DNA of 64,000 nucleotides from Corticium candelabrum (GCF_963422355.1 NC_085102.1:1396876-1460875); one strand, 5' to 3'; positions 1-12,235 are shown, counted from the first letter of the stretch. Numbers and translations are program-made. Notes: generated by a model not told the origin, from the sequence alone.

Positions 1-1510
1 TATGGCTTATACCAAGAAAATCTACTGTGTAGACTTGAAACGTAAAATTTCATCTGAAGAGAGATTATCTGATTGTTTTTCACATCCAAAGTTTATTTCT
101 AAGAAGTGGGTACAGCTTCTGGCGGAAATGAGTAAGGAACCAATAGAGGACACAACTGCAGCCCGTGGTCACTCGAGACCATCCAGCACATTGGCATTTG
201 AGATCACAGAGGCTGCTAATACTACCGAACGTAGAAGTGAAATTACTCAGTCTGCTACCGGTGCTACAAGCAGTAATAGAGATGATGCAAGCAGACAGTA
301 CACTGTTGAGAATCTGCGGCTGTTCTACTGTATTTTACGTTGCTCTCTGCTGTGGAAGTCTCTCTCTAACGAATCCAGATTCGTAAAAGGAAAAAGATAT
401 TTAAGTCAATCAATGGTCATTCTCGTGGCCATCTTTTATATGTATTTAGTGATTCACAACCCCTTTCTCATTCATCAAGAAGTCTCTTTCAGTTCATCAT
501 CTAATAATACGACCAGCAGTGTCGTTAATATCTATTTTGTCGTACAAGGATTACGTTATCTGGTTTTATACGCACTTGGCATGTGGATTTGTAAAATTTC
601 GCACATTCATCACGTATTCACAAAGAGCTCTCTGCACTTGGCTGGAGAAGAGAATCAAACCCAGTGGAATGAGGTGAGCACATTTCTGTCACGACGAGCG
701 ATCATAAGCATTATGTTGATTCTTCTACCTTCACTTACAATCGTTCCAGTATTACGCAGCGACATTGATTCAGAATACTGTCGTTACAACTTGCAAGAAG
801 AAGATACACAAAAGTTCGTACATATTGCATTACCAATCGAAGTAGCATTCTACGTGCTTTTCTCCGTCGTTACACTTCCCGTATTTCTAACCGTTTTGTG
901 TATCGCCAAAGTTCATGCAGAAGAACTCCAAACATTTTCTCGTCGTATGCTGACGTGGAGAGAAGACGAGGACAGCGCTGAGGATCTTGTACGTAATATT
1001 CAAGGAGCAGTTCGGTATTCATCAGATCGGTTGCAATGCATCTTGACAACATACTGCCTGGTCATGATATTTTAGATAAATGCCTGCGGTTGGATTGCTG
1101 TGCACGAATGGATTGTTTTAGTGTCATCAAAAACTATTGACAAAGATTGCTGGATGCTTTTTGATGCAATTCGATACACTATCATATTTATAACTCAACT
1201 AGTTTGGTTTTACTTCTATCCACTTTTCTACTTTGGCAAATTGCCCAACATTTTGACGACACTTGTTTCTGATATTTCTATTATCAGCTGCAATGACCAA
1301 ACCAGAAATGGATATTTGCTCAAAAATCGGGAAATACGAGAGAAGATGGCGAACATGATTTCCGCTGGTTTGACACACGAACCACGTTTTGTTGTATTTA
1401 GGTGTGTCTCACTTACTGCAGCTAAGGCGATTTTAATCACTTGTTTTGCGCCCATTCTTCCAATAATTTGGACCGGTGTTTTCCTCACTAATAAACACTA
1501 CATTACATAA
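1..1510 (+). pseudogene. 7TM protein with N-terminal ubiquitin-like region, broken by one TAG (paralogue 1)
   Basis: The frame is open from the window edge to a TAA at 1508-1510 except for one TAG at 1073-1075. At that site the intact paralogue at 13064-14794 has Trp in the context MILWMN, so the change is TGG to TAG. The same frame continues after the stop through the last two or three membrane segments and ends at the family's usual C-terminus. Residues before about 60 correspond to the second half of the ubiquitin-like region of the paralogue (KKIYCVDL against KKIFCVEL), followed by a Ser/Thr-rich linker with RGHSRPSS. The true start lies upstream of the window. No other frameshift is seen, so the lesion is recent, or is read through or edited. 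Function is unknown; it is an integral membrane protein by composition. Confidence 0.85.
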
Positions 1511-1620
1511 TTATTTAGGTTTTTTTAATTATATTGTTATGCAAATCAATTATTTTAATGTAAATTACGTCATGTCAATACAACGTTATGCATATTATTT
1601 ATCTAGCAAAATACATCTTC

Positions 1621-1795
1621 AGGGGCGGTGGAGCGAGTTGCACGTTGGGGCGGGACATAGAGTACACATGAGCTTTCAGTAGGCTTTTCCTGCGCTTTCT
1701 AATGTTGACTTGACTTTGATTTCGCAGACGTTGATCCTCAAGTTGGGGAATTCCCCCCCCCCACCGCATCCCCCAGCTGCTCCGCCACCACCATG
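1621..1795. repeat. Possible short inverted-repeat element
   Basis: The ends GGGCGGTGGAGC and GCTCCGCCACCACC are roughly complementary and bound about 175 bases that include a C-rich run. The repeat is imperfect and I see no clear target duplication. It lies just downstream of the broken 7TM gene. Confidence 0.3.
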
Positions 1796-2147
1796 AGTGC
1801 ACAGACTACAGTTTAACGCTAAGACTGTCTGCTGAAAATCATTGAGCAAGCAGAAAACAGATCTTTGAGCATGGTTTGGTGTAAACATATCTCTAGAACG
1901 ATAGAATTCCCTATGTACGTCCAACGTATTTTAGTAACATCGTGCTTTATTGCTTGCAAAACTATGCTGTGCATGCAAGCTACTAAAGCTTCAGCATAAG
2001 CCACATATCTAGTTATAATTACTGAGTCCTGTTAGGGTCTACAGTTGGCACCCCACCCTAACTGATACGGGGACAACTTGTGATTACCATAACTGGTCCC
2101 CCGGACCAGTTGTGGTTTCCATGATAGTCTATTGCCGCAAGTGGTTT

Positions 2148-2210
2148 CGAACCCTAACCCTAACTCTAAATCTAACCCTAAGCCTATATAACCCTAACCC
2201 TAGCCCCGGA
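2148..2210. repeat. Degenerate telomere-like CCCTAA repeats
   Basis: Several CCCTAA units, some altered (CTCTAA, ATCTAA), occur in a row inside a stretch that also has GGACCAGT-type inverted motifs (2097-2110 and 2200-2210). CCCTAA is the complement of the metazoan telomere repeat. An internal position suggests a short element or old interstitial repeat rather than a chromosome end. Confidence 0.45.
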
Positions 2211-2463
2211 CCAGTCATGGTTAGCACCAGTTGTCGAGTGACAGTGCCACTAATTTGAAGGCTAGAAGATATTAGACGTCTGTTGGACTGTATACTTCCA
2301 TTCCTTCTTCAGTCGTCGAACAGACCGGCAATAGAACAGAATGCGTATACCATGTAGAGGTGAGGGTTAGAGTAATCAACATGCGTATATATGCATCTAT
2401 CCATGCTTGGTGATCACCAAACTCATGTGTCCTGTACATACATGTAGGTAATTAACTAATATG

Positions 2464-2567
2464 TGGCAAAACGTTTTGATATCTTGACGCGCCAGATTTG
2501 CATGAGATATCAAGACTCTTGCTTAAAGCATGCATATCTGGTGCGTCAAGATATCAAGACTTTTGCC
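2464..2567. repeat. Short hairpin element
   Basis: The arms 2464-2497 and 2535-2567 are near-perfect inverted repeats starting TGGCAAAACGTTTTGATATC. They share GATATC...TGACGC and enclose under 40 bases. This is the shape of a very short non-autonomous DNA transposon. No matching direct repeats flank it. Confidence 0.6.
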
Positions 2568-2648
2568 ATCTAGACATAACATTCCATACGTCCACTCAAA
2601 TGCATCATCTTTTAAGGTTGTAGAACCACACTAAATGAGACACTTAAA

Positions 2649-2761
2649 TAGACTCGAGCCAGTCTCTCCCCGCCTTCGTCATTCCCCGGATTGTAGGATT
2701 GTATTGACAATCCGGACAATCCCGGGAATGACAAAAGCAGGGAGAGACTGGCTCGAGTCTA
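2649..2761. repeat. 113-bp inverted-repeat element with 9-bp target duplication (Mutator-type)
   Basis: Inverted ends begin TAGACTCGAGCCAGTCTCTC and extend about 40 bases with few mismatches. ACACTTAAA occurs exactly on both sides (2640-2648 and 2762-2770). A 9-bp duplication is typical of the Mutator superfamily, so a Mutator-derived MITE is the likely class (inference from duplication length). Confidence 0.75.
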
Positions 2762-2900
2762 ACACTTAAACGCTTCAGCACCAGCCACGTATACTTCCAG
2801 TTCGAAAGTCTCACTATAATGGCCAAACAACCACCGTCAAAAACTAAAATTGCAAAAAAACTGTTACAACATTGTTGGAGTTGAGAAATCAGTCAGTTGT

Positions 2901-3125
2901 TCATTCGTGGGTGTACTTGACCATCCAAGGATCGTTTGTCTTATGCTGCCATGTCTTGAGCTGTTGTTGAAGGGATTGAAGAGTTTCTGTGTGAGCTGTG
3001 TCATCAGCTAAATTATGCAGCTCCATTGGATCACTGAGGTGCAACAAAATCAAAACATGCATAAATAGAAAACAGTTAACGACATGAATTACTCATCTAC
3101 TTATTTACCTAATTATTATACCATC

Positions 3126-3160
<35 letters not shown>

Positions 3161-3296
3161 CACACACACACTGGCACGCACAAGCACACACACCCACACA
3201 CTCACACGCAAGCGCAAGCCCAAGCACACACACACTCACACGCAAGCCCAAGCACACGCATGCACACATGCACACACACAGACACACAGACACACA

Positions 3297-3392
<96 letters not shown>

Positions 3393-3405
3393 CTCACACA
3401 CAGAA

Positions 3406-3493
<88 letters not shown>

Positions 3494-6132
3494 CACACTG
3501 AAACAACTGGTAAGCAGTATGTCTGTATAGAATACAGCTATACTCTGCTGCTCCTAACGTTTTTCGAGTAATAATGTTTTCAAAAATTTTGCCTTCCAAA
3601 AATAATAGGCTAACAGAAAAATAATATTCTGGTTTCCAAAATTGTCCACTGTCCGGTTTTTGGGTTTTGCGCGTGCGCAAGAAACATCATTAAAATGGCC
3701 ACTAGATGGAAGTGTGCAGCTCAAGATGCCAACTATAGAAATGTTTAGAGAATTGAATTAGTTTGAAAGAATAAATAAACTAATAATTAAATCAAAAAAT
3801 GACTAATATTGCACATCAAGACCTCAAAAAATTAGATTCATAAAAATCCTAATTTAATTATTTCTGGAGTCTCGAAAAGAATTAGTCTTGAAAAACATTA
3901 GGAGCAGTAAGGAAATAGCTAAACCAAAATCAGATTTTTACCTTTCCAGGTTGAATAATTCCCATTTAGGTCTAAAGTAATATTGATTAATTGTTCGGTA
4001 CCAGTGCTGAGCTTGACCTTGCGCTTCACGTTTCAAAACATCCTGTCAACAAAAAACATAAATCCCAAACTACATTAATCAAAATCTGCTAGCAAAATGC
4101 AATACAACCTGCCAAGTCTCACTGCCATAAAGATCCTCAGCAATTGGGTAACTAAGATTATTAGCAATATTCAGAATGAGTTTGTAAGAACCTTGATGTA
4201 TGACTCGCATTGGATAATACATTGTGACCTACACAACATAAGGCAAATCCTCATAAGTACATTTTCTATTTCCTGTACAAAGTCATGACTTCATGCATTT
4301 GATGGGAAGCAAAGACAGTGTCATAATCCTTAGGATCAGCGTGACCCTCTACAACAGGCAGCAAAGAGTGTCCAGTAAGGTTTACCTACCAAACAACATA
4401 CAAAGTATTCAATGAAGAAAAACTGTCCAAATATCTGACTTCCATTCCATTGAGTTTGTACGAAGGATATTTGACATCCGACCAGTCCAAGACTGTAGGC
4501 ACAAGATCAAGTGAACTGGCCAACACTCGACTGTGAATCCCCTGAGCTTTAGCTGTTGGACTGTAGACAAATAACGGTTCTCCCATACCACATTCATACA
4601 GATTAGTCTTCGCAGCTGCAATCAGTAATCCTCACTCATTCGATGCACTTGAAATTAATACAGTAAAAAATTACCAGGAAATGGAATCCCATTGTCACTA
4701 GATCATAAACGTTTTTAAAATTCATTATTCACTGACAAATACATGACCCATATATCACAATACCTAAAATAAACAATAAGCGTGCTGTTCAGAAGTCCAT
4801 GTTTTTTGAATGATTCAATTAGGAGCCCTATGCCTTGATCCATACGACTGATACTAGTGTATTGCTTTGTCAGATCATCACGAGCCTATAAACACTGCAA
4901 CTTATAACCTTACTCAGCAATATACTTGACTAGTAATCAGATAGTTTTTGTCATGTGTACATACTGCAGGTGTGTCTGGAACGTGATAGGGCACTTTAAT
5001 TTCCTCAGGTTGGTAGTATTGTGGTTTCCAGTCTGGTATGACTCCGTTATCTCCTCCTGATCCCCACACTTCACAAAATGAGCCAGCAGCCCCACCACAA
5101 CGATGAGGGTCTCGAAACCCAATGTCTGAAACAATCACGTGCGACTATTTTGTAAAACAACTGTCATAATGTTATCATGTGTTCTAGGGACTTACAAAGA
5201 AAAATTGGACTTGAGTCGTGTTGACACTCATCAAGAAAACTGTCTGCCAGTTCTTTGATTAATGTAATGTTCCTTCCAAACTGACGACTCTAGGATAATA
5301 CAATATTAACATATAATCAATTAAGTAATAATTATAGGTTTATTTCCTTACCATTCCTGGGTCATCAAATTCAGTTTTTGAAAAATTGAATGGATAAACA
5401 GCTTCCGGGGCTACATGCTTCTTGCCTGTAAGGACGTTTCCTTGGTTGCATTAACTTAAAAATTATTAAGTGCTTCACCAATAATTCCTGTCCTGTATCC
5501 CGCATATGCAAGAAGCATTGGAAGACTTCTGACGTCATCAAATGATCTGAAGTGGTGTGTAGCGTGCTCCAAACCATCTATGCAGTTAGTCCATGCAAAA
5601 TATAAATTAATTAGATGCAGTTACCTGCTTAATAAGCAATTGAATATTAAGTAATAAATAGTGTAATTAATTAATTAAATTATTTATTAAGTACGCAATT
5701 GAACATAATTAACAGCAATAGATATACTCACACATTCCATTCTGGTGTGTTGGCATTCCAGTTAAAATCGCAGAACGGCTACACAAGTATATGTTACCTG
5801 ATAGTAATATTATAAATTGATAGAATTAATTAATTAATCAATTGCACCTGGGACTGCAACTTGACACAGACGTAAATGCTCTGTCAAATATCGTACTCAT
5901 AGCTCCCAGAGCGTCAATGTTAGGAGACCTTATAGCACTGTTGTTGTACACTGCCAGACATCCGAATTGTACATGTGCTCGTGTTGCACCTAGGACGACT
6001 GTTAGCTAGTAGCTAGGTACCTGATGCTTCAAAACCGCCATCATCAGCAATAAGAAATAAGACGTTCTTTTTGTTGTAGCAGCCTTGTGACACCGCCAGT
6101 AAACACCCAAACAACAAAATCGAGCCAGCCAT
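2901..6132 (-). CDS. SGSH: N-sulfoglucosamine sulfohydrolase (heparan N-sulfatase), 14 exons
   Basis: Lysosomal sulfatase that removes N-sulfate from glucosamine during heparan sulfate breakdown. Exons on the minus strand by GT-AG sites and unbroken frame: 6132-6021, 5950-5848, 5778-5732, 5577-5479, 5425-5352, 5289-5196, 5125-4965, 4885-4764, 4697-4675 (23-nt micro-exon), 4615-4440, 4385-4290, 4228-4109, 4042-3942, 3033-2901. They join to 486 codons plus stop; the human enzyme has 502. A signal peptide ([14 protein letters not shown]) is followed by [11 protein letters not shown] with metal-binding Asp30/Asp31, then the sulfatase signature C-S-P-S-R with formylglycine Cys69. [22 protein letters not shown] and [10 protein letters not shown] match the animal enzyme. 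The last intron carries a large CA-rich microsatellite. Orthology is very secure; exact ends of a few introns are inferred from alignment to family knowledge. Confidence 0.95.
3122..3492. repeat. (CA)n / (AGAC)n microsatellite in SGSH intron 13
   Basis: About 370 bases of nearly pure CA dinucleotides interrupted by CAAGCC-type variants and an AGAC block near 3405-3436. It lies wholly between exons 13 and 14 of SGSH. The long open frames across it are repeat artefacts. Confidence 0.97.
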
Positions 6133-7410
6133 AGTGCTAGAGGGACAAGTAGATCACGTGGTGTAATCTGATCCCCGTATCTAGATATACACATAGCTAC
6201 CTAGAGAACTAGAGAATTACAAAATGCGTAGCTACATAAATTTGTAATATGTAACTACTTTGAGACTCGTGTAGCTTTCTAGACAGTTTATTTTCTCTTA
6301 ATTCCTCGCCCCGCGTACACCAAAAGACTGCTCTCACATCGAAGCCAACAGTTTGAGAAGCCATTTGCGCATGCACGCTATCTAATTGCGTGATACCCAC
6401 CATCAAAAACTGATGCACTCGATCACTATTTATATTGCAAGGAGAATCGAGCACAATTGTAAAGAACTGAGCATGTACCAACACATCGATCGCTCTAGTA
6501 GACTGCAGTCGGATTAGTTTTATTAATTATTAATACAACGCCATGTATTAGATAAGTTATTACAAGGGAAACGGCTCTGAAACAGTTGGCTTCGATGTGG
6601 TGTTTGTAGAACGCACCGTTCAGTGAAAAGTTTACATGCCCGATTAATTTTGTCTATCACTCAGATCGAGAGAACCAACCCTAGCTCGATGGGCATCAGT
6701 TTTGCGGCAGATGCTTGACACAATGTCTGCAGCAGTACGTCTGCTTCTTGTCCCGTTTACATGTGTAGGCCAGGCAGGAACAGATTTATCAAACACGTTT
6801 CCCAACAATGCACTAAAGAGGGAAATACTCCATGGACTTAGATATCAAATGTTCTTTACATGAGAAAGAATGTGCGTGGAATGATGATCTCAGAATTAAA
6901 AGGTGAAATGAATGTCATATGCACTATCTAGATGTAGATGTTGCCTGTGTGAATGGTTGTGAGCAATTGGTAATGGATGTGTAATCGTATGGAAAAGTGG
7001 TGTTCTCAACAAATTGTCATCTGTCGAGAGACCGTGAAGGTATTTCATCGGCCTACTAGGTCTACACGACGATCGAGATGTTCCTGCTGTGACAGTCGAG
7101 TTTGACGAAGTTTGCGCGCAGAGGCGACGAAAAATAGCGAAGACCTCCATGACCGACAATGTCTGGACTTGTACAAGAAAGCTAACTGGAATGTGGATAG
7201 TTGTTAGTTGTGTTCCAAACGTATTAGCGTAGACAAATTTAAAATACAAGCATTATACCTCAAAATATGAAAGCAATTTAGGTGCGTCAACTGACTGCGA
7301 TATCGATTAAATAATGTACACAAATCACAACGATCTCGAAGCCAAGTCACCGAAGCAATATCTCTATGACTGCCAGCGATCTCGAATCTAATTCACTGTA
7401 ATCTTGAAGA
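6133..7410. other. SGSH upstream region, no gene recognised, with an inverted-repeat element
   Basis: The first 60 bases upstream of the SGSH start contain CCACGTGATCTAC, which is preserved in the partial copy at 12668. Around 6313-6618 an inverted repeat is visible: ACATCGAAGCCAACAGTTTG at about 6336 and its complement ending near 6600, a probable MITE. The rest to 7410 holds no coding region I can support. Confidence 0.5.
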
Positions 7411-7418
7411 CATCTAGG

Positions 7419-7898
7419 GTCAGTGGACGGTTCGGCCATTTAATTTTCTACATTTCAATTTTCATGTTTTAATTTTTCAATTTTCAATTTTTAGTAATTT
7501 TTAATTTTTAATTTTTAATTTTAAATTTTTTTACTTGCATTCTTATTTAAAATTGTTGTGTTTATTAAATTTTGATTTTTAATTTGTAAATTTTTAATTT
7601 TTAATTTTTAATTTTCCATATTTTTGTAAAATGGTTTTCATCTTTTGATGTGTTGATGGTCAGTGGACGGTTCGGCCATTTAATTTTCTACATTTCAATT
7701 TTCATGTTTTCATTTTTCAATTTTCAATTTTTAGTAATTTTTTTTAATTTTTAATTTTTAATTTTTAATTTTTTACTTGCATTCTTATTTAAAATTGTTG
7801 TGTTTATTAAATTTTAATTTTAATTTTTTAAATTTTTAATTTTTAATTTTTAATTTTCCATATTTTTGTAAAATGGTTTTCATCTTTTGATGTGTTGA
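7419..7898 (+). repeat. 240-bp tandem duplication of the fold-back element's outer arm
   Basis: Two direct copies, 7419-7658 and 7659-7898, each start GTCAGTGGACGGTTCGG and run through an ATTTTT-rich stretch to GATGTGTTGATG. The right arm has only one such unit, so the left end was duplicated after or during insertion. Confidence 0.9.
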
Positions 7899-9801
7899 TG
7901 CTTGTGATCTTTAGATTTATCTTTTAAAATTTGATTTTTAGGCACCTATGTGCTCAAAACTAGAAACTTGAACGCGCTGTTCGCTTTTCTATCTCTAACA
8001 TGAATAGAAAATAGAAAATAGAAAATTGAAATGACCGAAGACGCTAGACACAGCAGGGGTCTCAGCGGGGGTCCCAGCAGGGCTTCCATTCGCACGCGTG
8101 TCTCAGGAGATCACGTTTCCAACACGCTAGCAGGTGTTTGTTTTTACTTTGCTTTCCGTCACGTGCCAAACCACGTTGGCAACTCTTGACAACTCTTGAC
8201 AACTTCGCTCTGACACACAACGTTGTGCCAGCGAATACCTCGGTCTCTATTGTGTAGGTACACGTACTGTACGTGCGTTGTACACAACACGCTACCATTA
8301 TTGTAGATGAACCGGTTGGAGGAAAATGCTATGTTATGTTATAACTAGATAGGCTCCCCACTAGCTAGCGGATCGCCGAGTTGGCAACTGTGGTGACGAA
8401 GTATACGGAACGACGTTTGTTGCTAGGAAAAATCGAGACACAATTAAAACATCGAAAACGTCAACCTACTACAATTAATTAAGTAGTAGACTGCGCGCTT
8501 TCACGGGCACACTCTAGATGTAGTACACGGTACCGGTACCGTATACAAGGGTGGGCGTGGTACTCTAGAGCAGGTCACATTTCTTATTTGCATGACGTCG
8601 CACAACTCACCAAGTAAACAGACATGCACGTCCAAACGCCTTCCGAACTCTAGTTGAAGTCAACTCAACTGAACTCTATTTGCTCAACTCAATTAATTGA
8701 ACTAACTCAACTAGCTAACGTAGAACAGCGCGGCTTACAGCTAGAGCTAGTCTCTACTTAATTAATAACTAGCTCTAGCTGTAAGCCGCGCTGTTCTACG
8801 TTAGCTAGTTGAGTTAGTTCAATTAATGAAGTTGAGCAAATAGAGTTCAGTTGAGTTGACTTCAACTAGAGTTCGAAAGGCGTTTGAACGTGCATGTCTG
8901 TTTACTTGGTGAGTTGTGCGACGTCATGCAAATAAGAAATGTGACCTGCTCTAGAGTACCACGCCCACCCTTGTATACGGTACCGGTACCGTGTACTGCA
9001 TCTAGAGTGTGCCCCTGAAAGCGCGCAGTCTACTACTTAATTAATTGTAGTAGGTTGACGGTTTCGATGTTTTAATTGTGTCTCGATTTTTCCTAGCAAC
9101 AAACGTCGTTCCGTATACTTCGTCACCACAGTTGCCAACTCGGCGATCCGCTAGCTAGTGGGGAGCCTATCTAGTTATAACATAGCATTTTCCTCCAACC
9201 GGTTCATCTACAATAATGGTAGCGTGTTGTGTACAATGCACGTACAGTACGTGTACCTACACAGCTAGAGACCGAGGCATTCGCTGGAACAACGTTGTGT
9301 GTCAGAGCGAAGTTGTCAAGAGTTGCCAACGTGGTTTGGCACGTGACGGAAAGCAAAGTAAAAACAAACACCTGCTAGCGTGTTGGAAACGTGATCTCCT
9401 GAGACACGCGTGCGAATGAAAGCCCTGCTGGGACCCCCGCTGAGACCCCTGCTGTGTCTAGCGTCTTCGGTCATTTCAATTTTCTATTTTCTATTTTCTA
9501 TTCATGTTAGAAATAGAAAAGCGAACAGCGCGTTCAAGTTTCAAGTTTAGAGCACATAGGTGCCTAAAAATCAAATTTTAAAAGATAAATCTAAAGATCA
9601 CAAGCATCAACACATCAAAAGATGAAAACCATTTTACAATAATATGGAAAATTAAAAATTAAAAATTAAAATTTAATAAACACAACAATTTTAAATAAGA
9701 ATGCAAGTAAAAAATTAAAAATTAAAAATTAAAAATTAAAAAAATTACTAAAAATTGAAAATTGAAATGTAGAAAATTAAATGGCCGAACCGTCCACTGA
9801 C
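7419..9801. mobile_element. 2.4-kb fold-back element, near-palindromic
   Basis: The two halves are long inverted repeats around a 16-base loop (8752-8767). The left arm 7659-8751 and right arm 8768-9801 match almost base for base, including blocks such as ACGCTAGACACAGCAGGGGT at 8041 and its complement near 9460. Both outer ends read GTCAGTGGACGGTTCGGCCA inward. Flanking 8-mers are CATCTAGG (7411-7418) and CATCTAGT (9802-9809), a near-perfect 8-bp target duplication. No transposase is encoded; the mirrored short frames near 8062-8298 and 9216-9419 are arm copies of one sequence. hAT-like mobilisation would fit an 8-bp duplication but is inference. Confidence 0.85.
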
Positions 9802-9809
9802 CATCTAGT

Positions 9810-10309
9810 CGTGACTCGTTGTGACTTCACAGTGAGAATACTGTGAAAGTGGGACGAAAACTCACAGTAAACTCGCTACGGTACCACTTCGACTTTGCAG
9901 TGATTAGAATGTGAACGTCGCTTCGAATTCTCACTGTGAAGTTTGTCATGGGATATAAAGCTAGTGTACTGAAACTTCTCTCACATTCACTAATTTAGCT
10001 TAGCTGCTGTATGTACATCATGCACGTGCCGACATTTTACTTTTAGCACAGAACACGTGCAGGAAACTGCATGGCCTCTACATGAACGGATAAAAAGTAG
10101 CGCCTACAACATGCATGTCCGTCAATTGGTACCTGGCGCGTTAAAAGACCATTGTGCCAAATATGTACTACAGTACTAGGGATACTGGATTATATTTTGC
10201 TGATGTGGCCAGACCGTTATCAGCAGGTCTATGTCATATAGCCACGTCAAGACTACTACTAGAGTCATGAGTCCTCTGGCAACAAGTGCCTGCCGCCCAA
10301 AGATTAGCA
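9810..10309. other. No feature recognised
   Basis: About 500 bases right of the fold-back element. I see no coding frame, repeat or RNA gene I can support. A short near-mirror around 9825-9950 (TCACAGTGAGAAT against ATTCTCACTGTGAA) may be a decayed small element. Confidence 0.4.
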
Positions 10310-10566
10310 AGGGTGTTGCGTAATCTCTAGAAATGGGGGGCTAGACTTCACGATGCTAATGGACACGCCCATTTTATGGACACGCTCATCTTACTGGCTT
10401 GTAATTGACTGATACGGTAGAATCAGTGGAAGATCCAGACTGTAAGAAAGGGTGGTGTATATATTATGTACAGCTTTGGTTTTCACGCGTATTTACAGTC
10501 CACAATTTTTACGACCACGCCTAGAAATGATGGGGCTATAGCCCATGCCACGTACGCTACGCCCGG
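10310..10566 (+). repeat. Short element family A, copy 1
   Basis: About 257 bases running from GTGTTGCGTAATCTCTAG to GTACGCTACGCCCGGC. It shares ordered blocks with 24147-24420 and, inverted, with 21689-21928: CTCTAGAAATGGGGGGCTA, GACACGCCCAT, AGATCCAGACTG and GCTATAGCCC. A tail-only copy is at 44525-44636. Non-autonomous DNA element by form. Confidence 0.8.
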
Positions 10567-11202
10567 CAATAAAGCTAGTCTGATTTACTTCAAAGTTTTA
10601 TACGCCTGTCGCCTAAATTTCACGTTCTTGCCACCAAATGAAAAGTCTGTCGCCAATTTTGGCAACATGGCAGACACCCCTGAAATTGCTGTCAAGCACT
10701 CGATCTAGGCGAGCATTCTAGATTCTGCGGAGTTTCAGATAACTGAATTTAGTCAACTGCGGTCATTTAAAACCAAAACCTAGAGCTGTTGCTGAGAAGG
10801 TATAAGAAGGCAAGATAATGGGTGTCTGACGATTGGGGCCGTTATCATGCACGAGCGTTGGACTGACTGTAACTCATACAGATCTTGGCTGACATGGAGG
10901 GTAACAACACGAGTTGTAGGTAAAGAGTTGTTTATTAGCGATATATAAGTAACTATAGATAGGTGTGTGTGCAATCTAAACGCTACTGTCCGGTGAACGA
11001 TGCGTTTGTCCAACGAAGGGGTGTGCAAGGCTTTGCACAGTTTGAACTACATTTAGAATGTGGGAGGACTGCGTTCAAAAACTGATAACTGAGAACTCGC
11101 GTCCGGAATATGATGGTCCGAGGAACGGGGTCGCGCTCTATACTCAACTACAGAATAACTCGTAGTATGCTAGGACTCTTCTACAATAAGTAAACGTCTA
11201 TT
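10567..11202. other. No gene recognised
   Basis: About 640 bases between two repeat elements. The open frames here are short and lack any recognisable domain, splice structure or codon pattern. I see nothing else. Confidence 0.4.
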
Positions 11203-11677
11203 CAGTGGCGGATCCAAGATTTCCGAAACGGGGGGCTGGTGTATTGCCCATTACTATGACGTCGTCACTCTCAATCTGCTAGGTCACAAGCAGCAGCAAA
11301 GCGGCTCTAAGTTTACACGGCTACGCAGAGATTGTTCCTCTTTCAGAAGCGCTCTCAGCTATTCTGGGTGCTGTAATCATATAACTAATATATATCACCC
11401 AGAATTAGTAGCAGTAGCCACACACTTCTGTACCTGGTAGCAGGACTCCGTAAATCTAGAGTGGTAGCCTCTCCTGGATCTTGTTGTTCTTTATTTATAT
11501 AACGTCTCTTACTTTCGAAGAAATGTTCTAACTGTACGTCGCTCCTTCCTCTTCATGGCCGGAAACGTGCCACATTGTACCGTATAATAAAACACGCATG
11601 CGCAGTTTAATCCTTTAGTCACGAGGCGTTTTCAAAACGGGGCATATCCTTTACGCCGATGCCTAGATCCGCCACTG
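11203..11677. repeat. 475-bp element with CAGTGGCGGATC ends
   Basis: The left end CAGTGGCGGATCCAAGAT and right end ATCCGCCACTG are inverted. These ends resemble those of families B at 28517 and 47419. Target duplications are not obvious. The interior has no coding frame. Confidence 0.6.
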
Positions 11678-12171
11678 TAATTGAAGTCTTCGTAGTAATT
11701 AATCAATGAAGAAGCAATAAAGTGCTAAATCCTCATTTGCTAACATATGTATTACAAGCAGCTAGTAGTGTAGCACCGCTCCGACAACACAGGTTACGTC
11801 GATAATTAATTAAGTTACCGGTAAGTTAGGAAACTACTCGCGCGACAGAGGCAAACTCTACTAGCGTTCGTTCATTCGCGAATCTTAGAAGTCAGAGCTA
11901 ATGAAGAGCGTGAGGACATACTAGATAGACTGGCACGTGCACGCGTGTAGTCGCTAGCCCTTGAAAGCATGATGAGACATCATTACATCGACCTGCACGC
12001 TAATTGCACCAGCGGTACGCATGCGCTGCATTCCAATAGTCCCTCGATCCGTTGGTCCGTCCGTCCGTCCGCGGTGCGTCCATGTGCACAGATGCACTAC
12101 TGCATGTACCTCTAGCGCATGCACGCCTCAGGTTACTAGAAAAAATCAGATTGCAGTTTACTATGGTGAGT
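11678..12171. other. No feature recognised
   Basis: About 490 bases with no supported gene. A short CCGT tandem (about 12056-12071) is the only visible structure. Confidence 0.4.
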
Positions 12172-12235
12172 AGTCTCGCGTAGCTAGACTTTTGGACTCG
12201 CAGGTCGAAAAAGAGGCGGACTGGCTGCGCGAGAC
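12172..12235. repeat. 64-bp inverted-repeat element with GTCTCGCGTAGC ends
   Basis: The left end GTCTCGCGTAGCTAGAC is complementary to the right end GACTGGCTGCGCGAGAC with two mismatches. Related single ends CTCGCGTAGCCAGAC occur near 32886 and GTCGCGTAGCCAGAC near 30258 and 34625. This points to a dispersed short family. Confidence 0.65.

Noticed and set aside
3084-3680. Long frames over the CA repeat
   Set aside because: They consist of His-Thr or Cys-Val runs produced by the microsatellite and lie inside an SGSH intron.
8062-9419. Mirrored frames of about 70 codons in the fold-back arms
   Set aside because: They are the same arm sequence read outward on both sides, with frameshifts between the copies and no recognisable domain.
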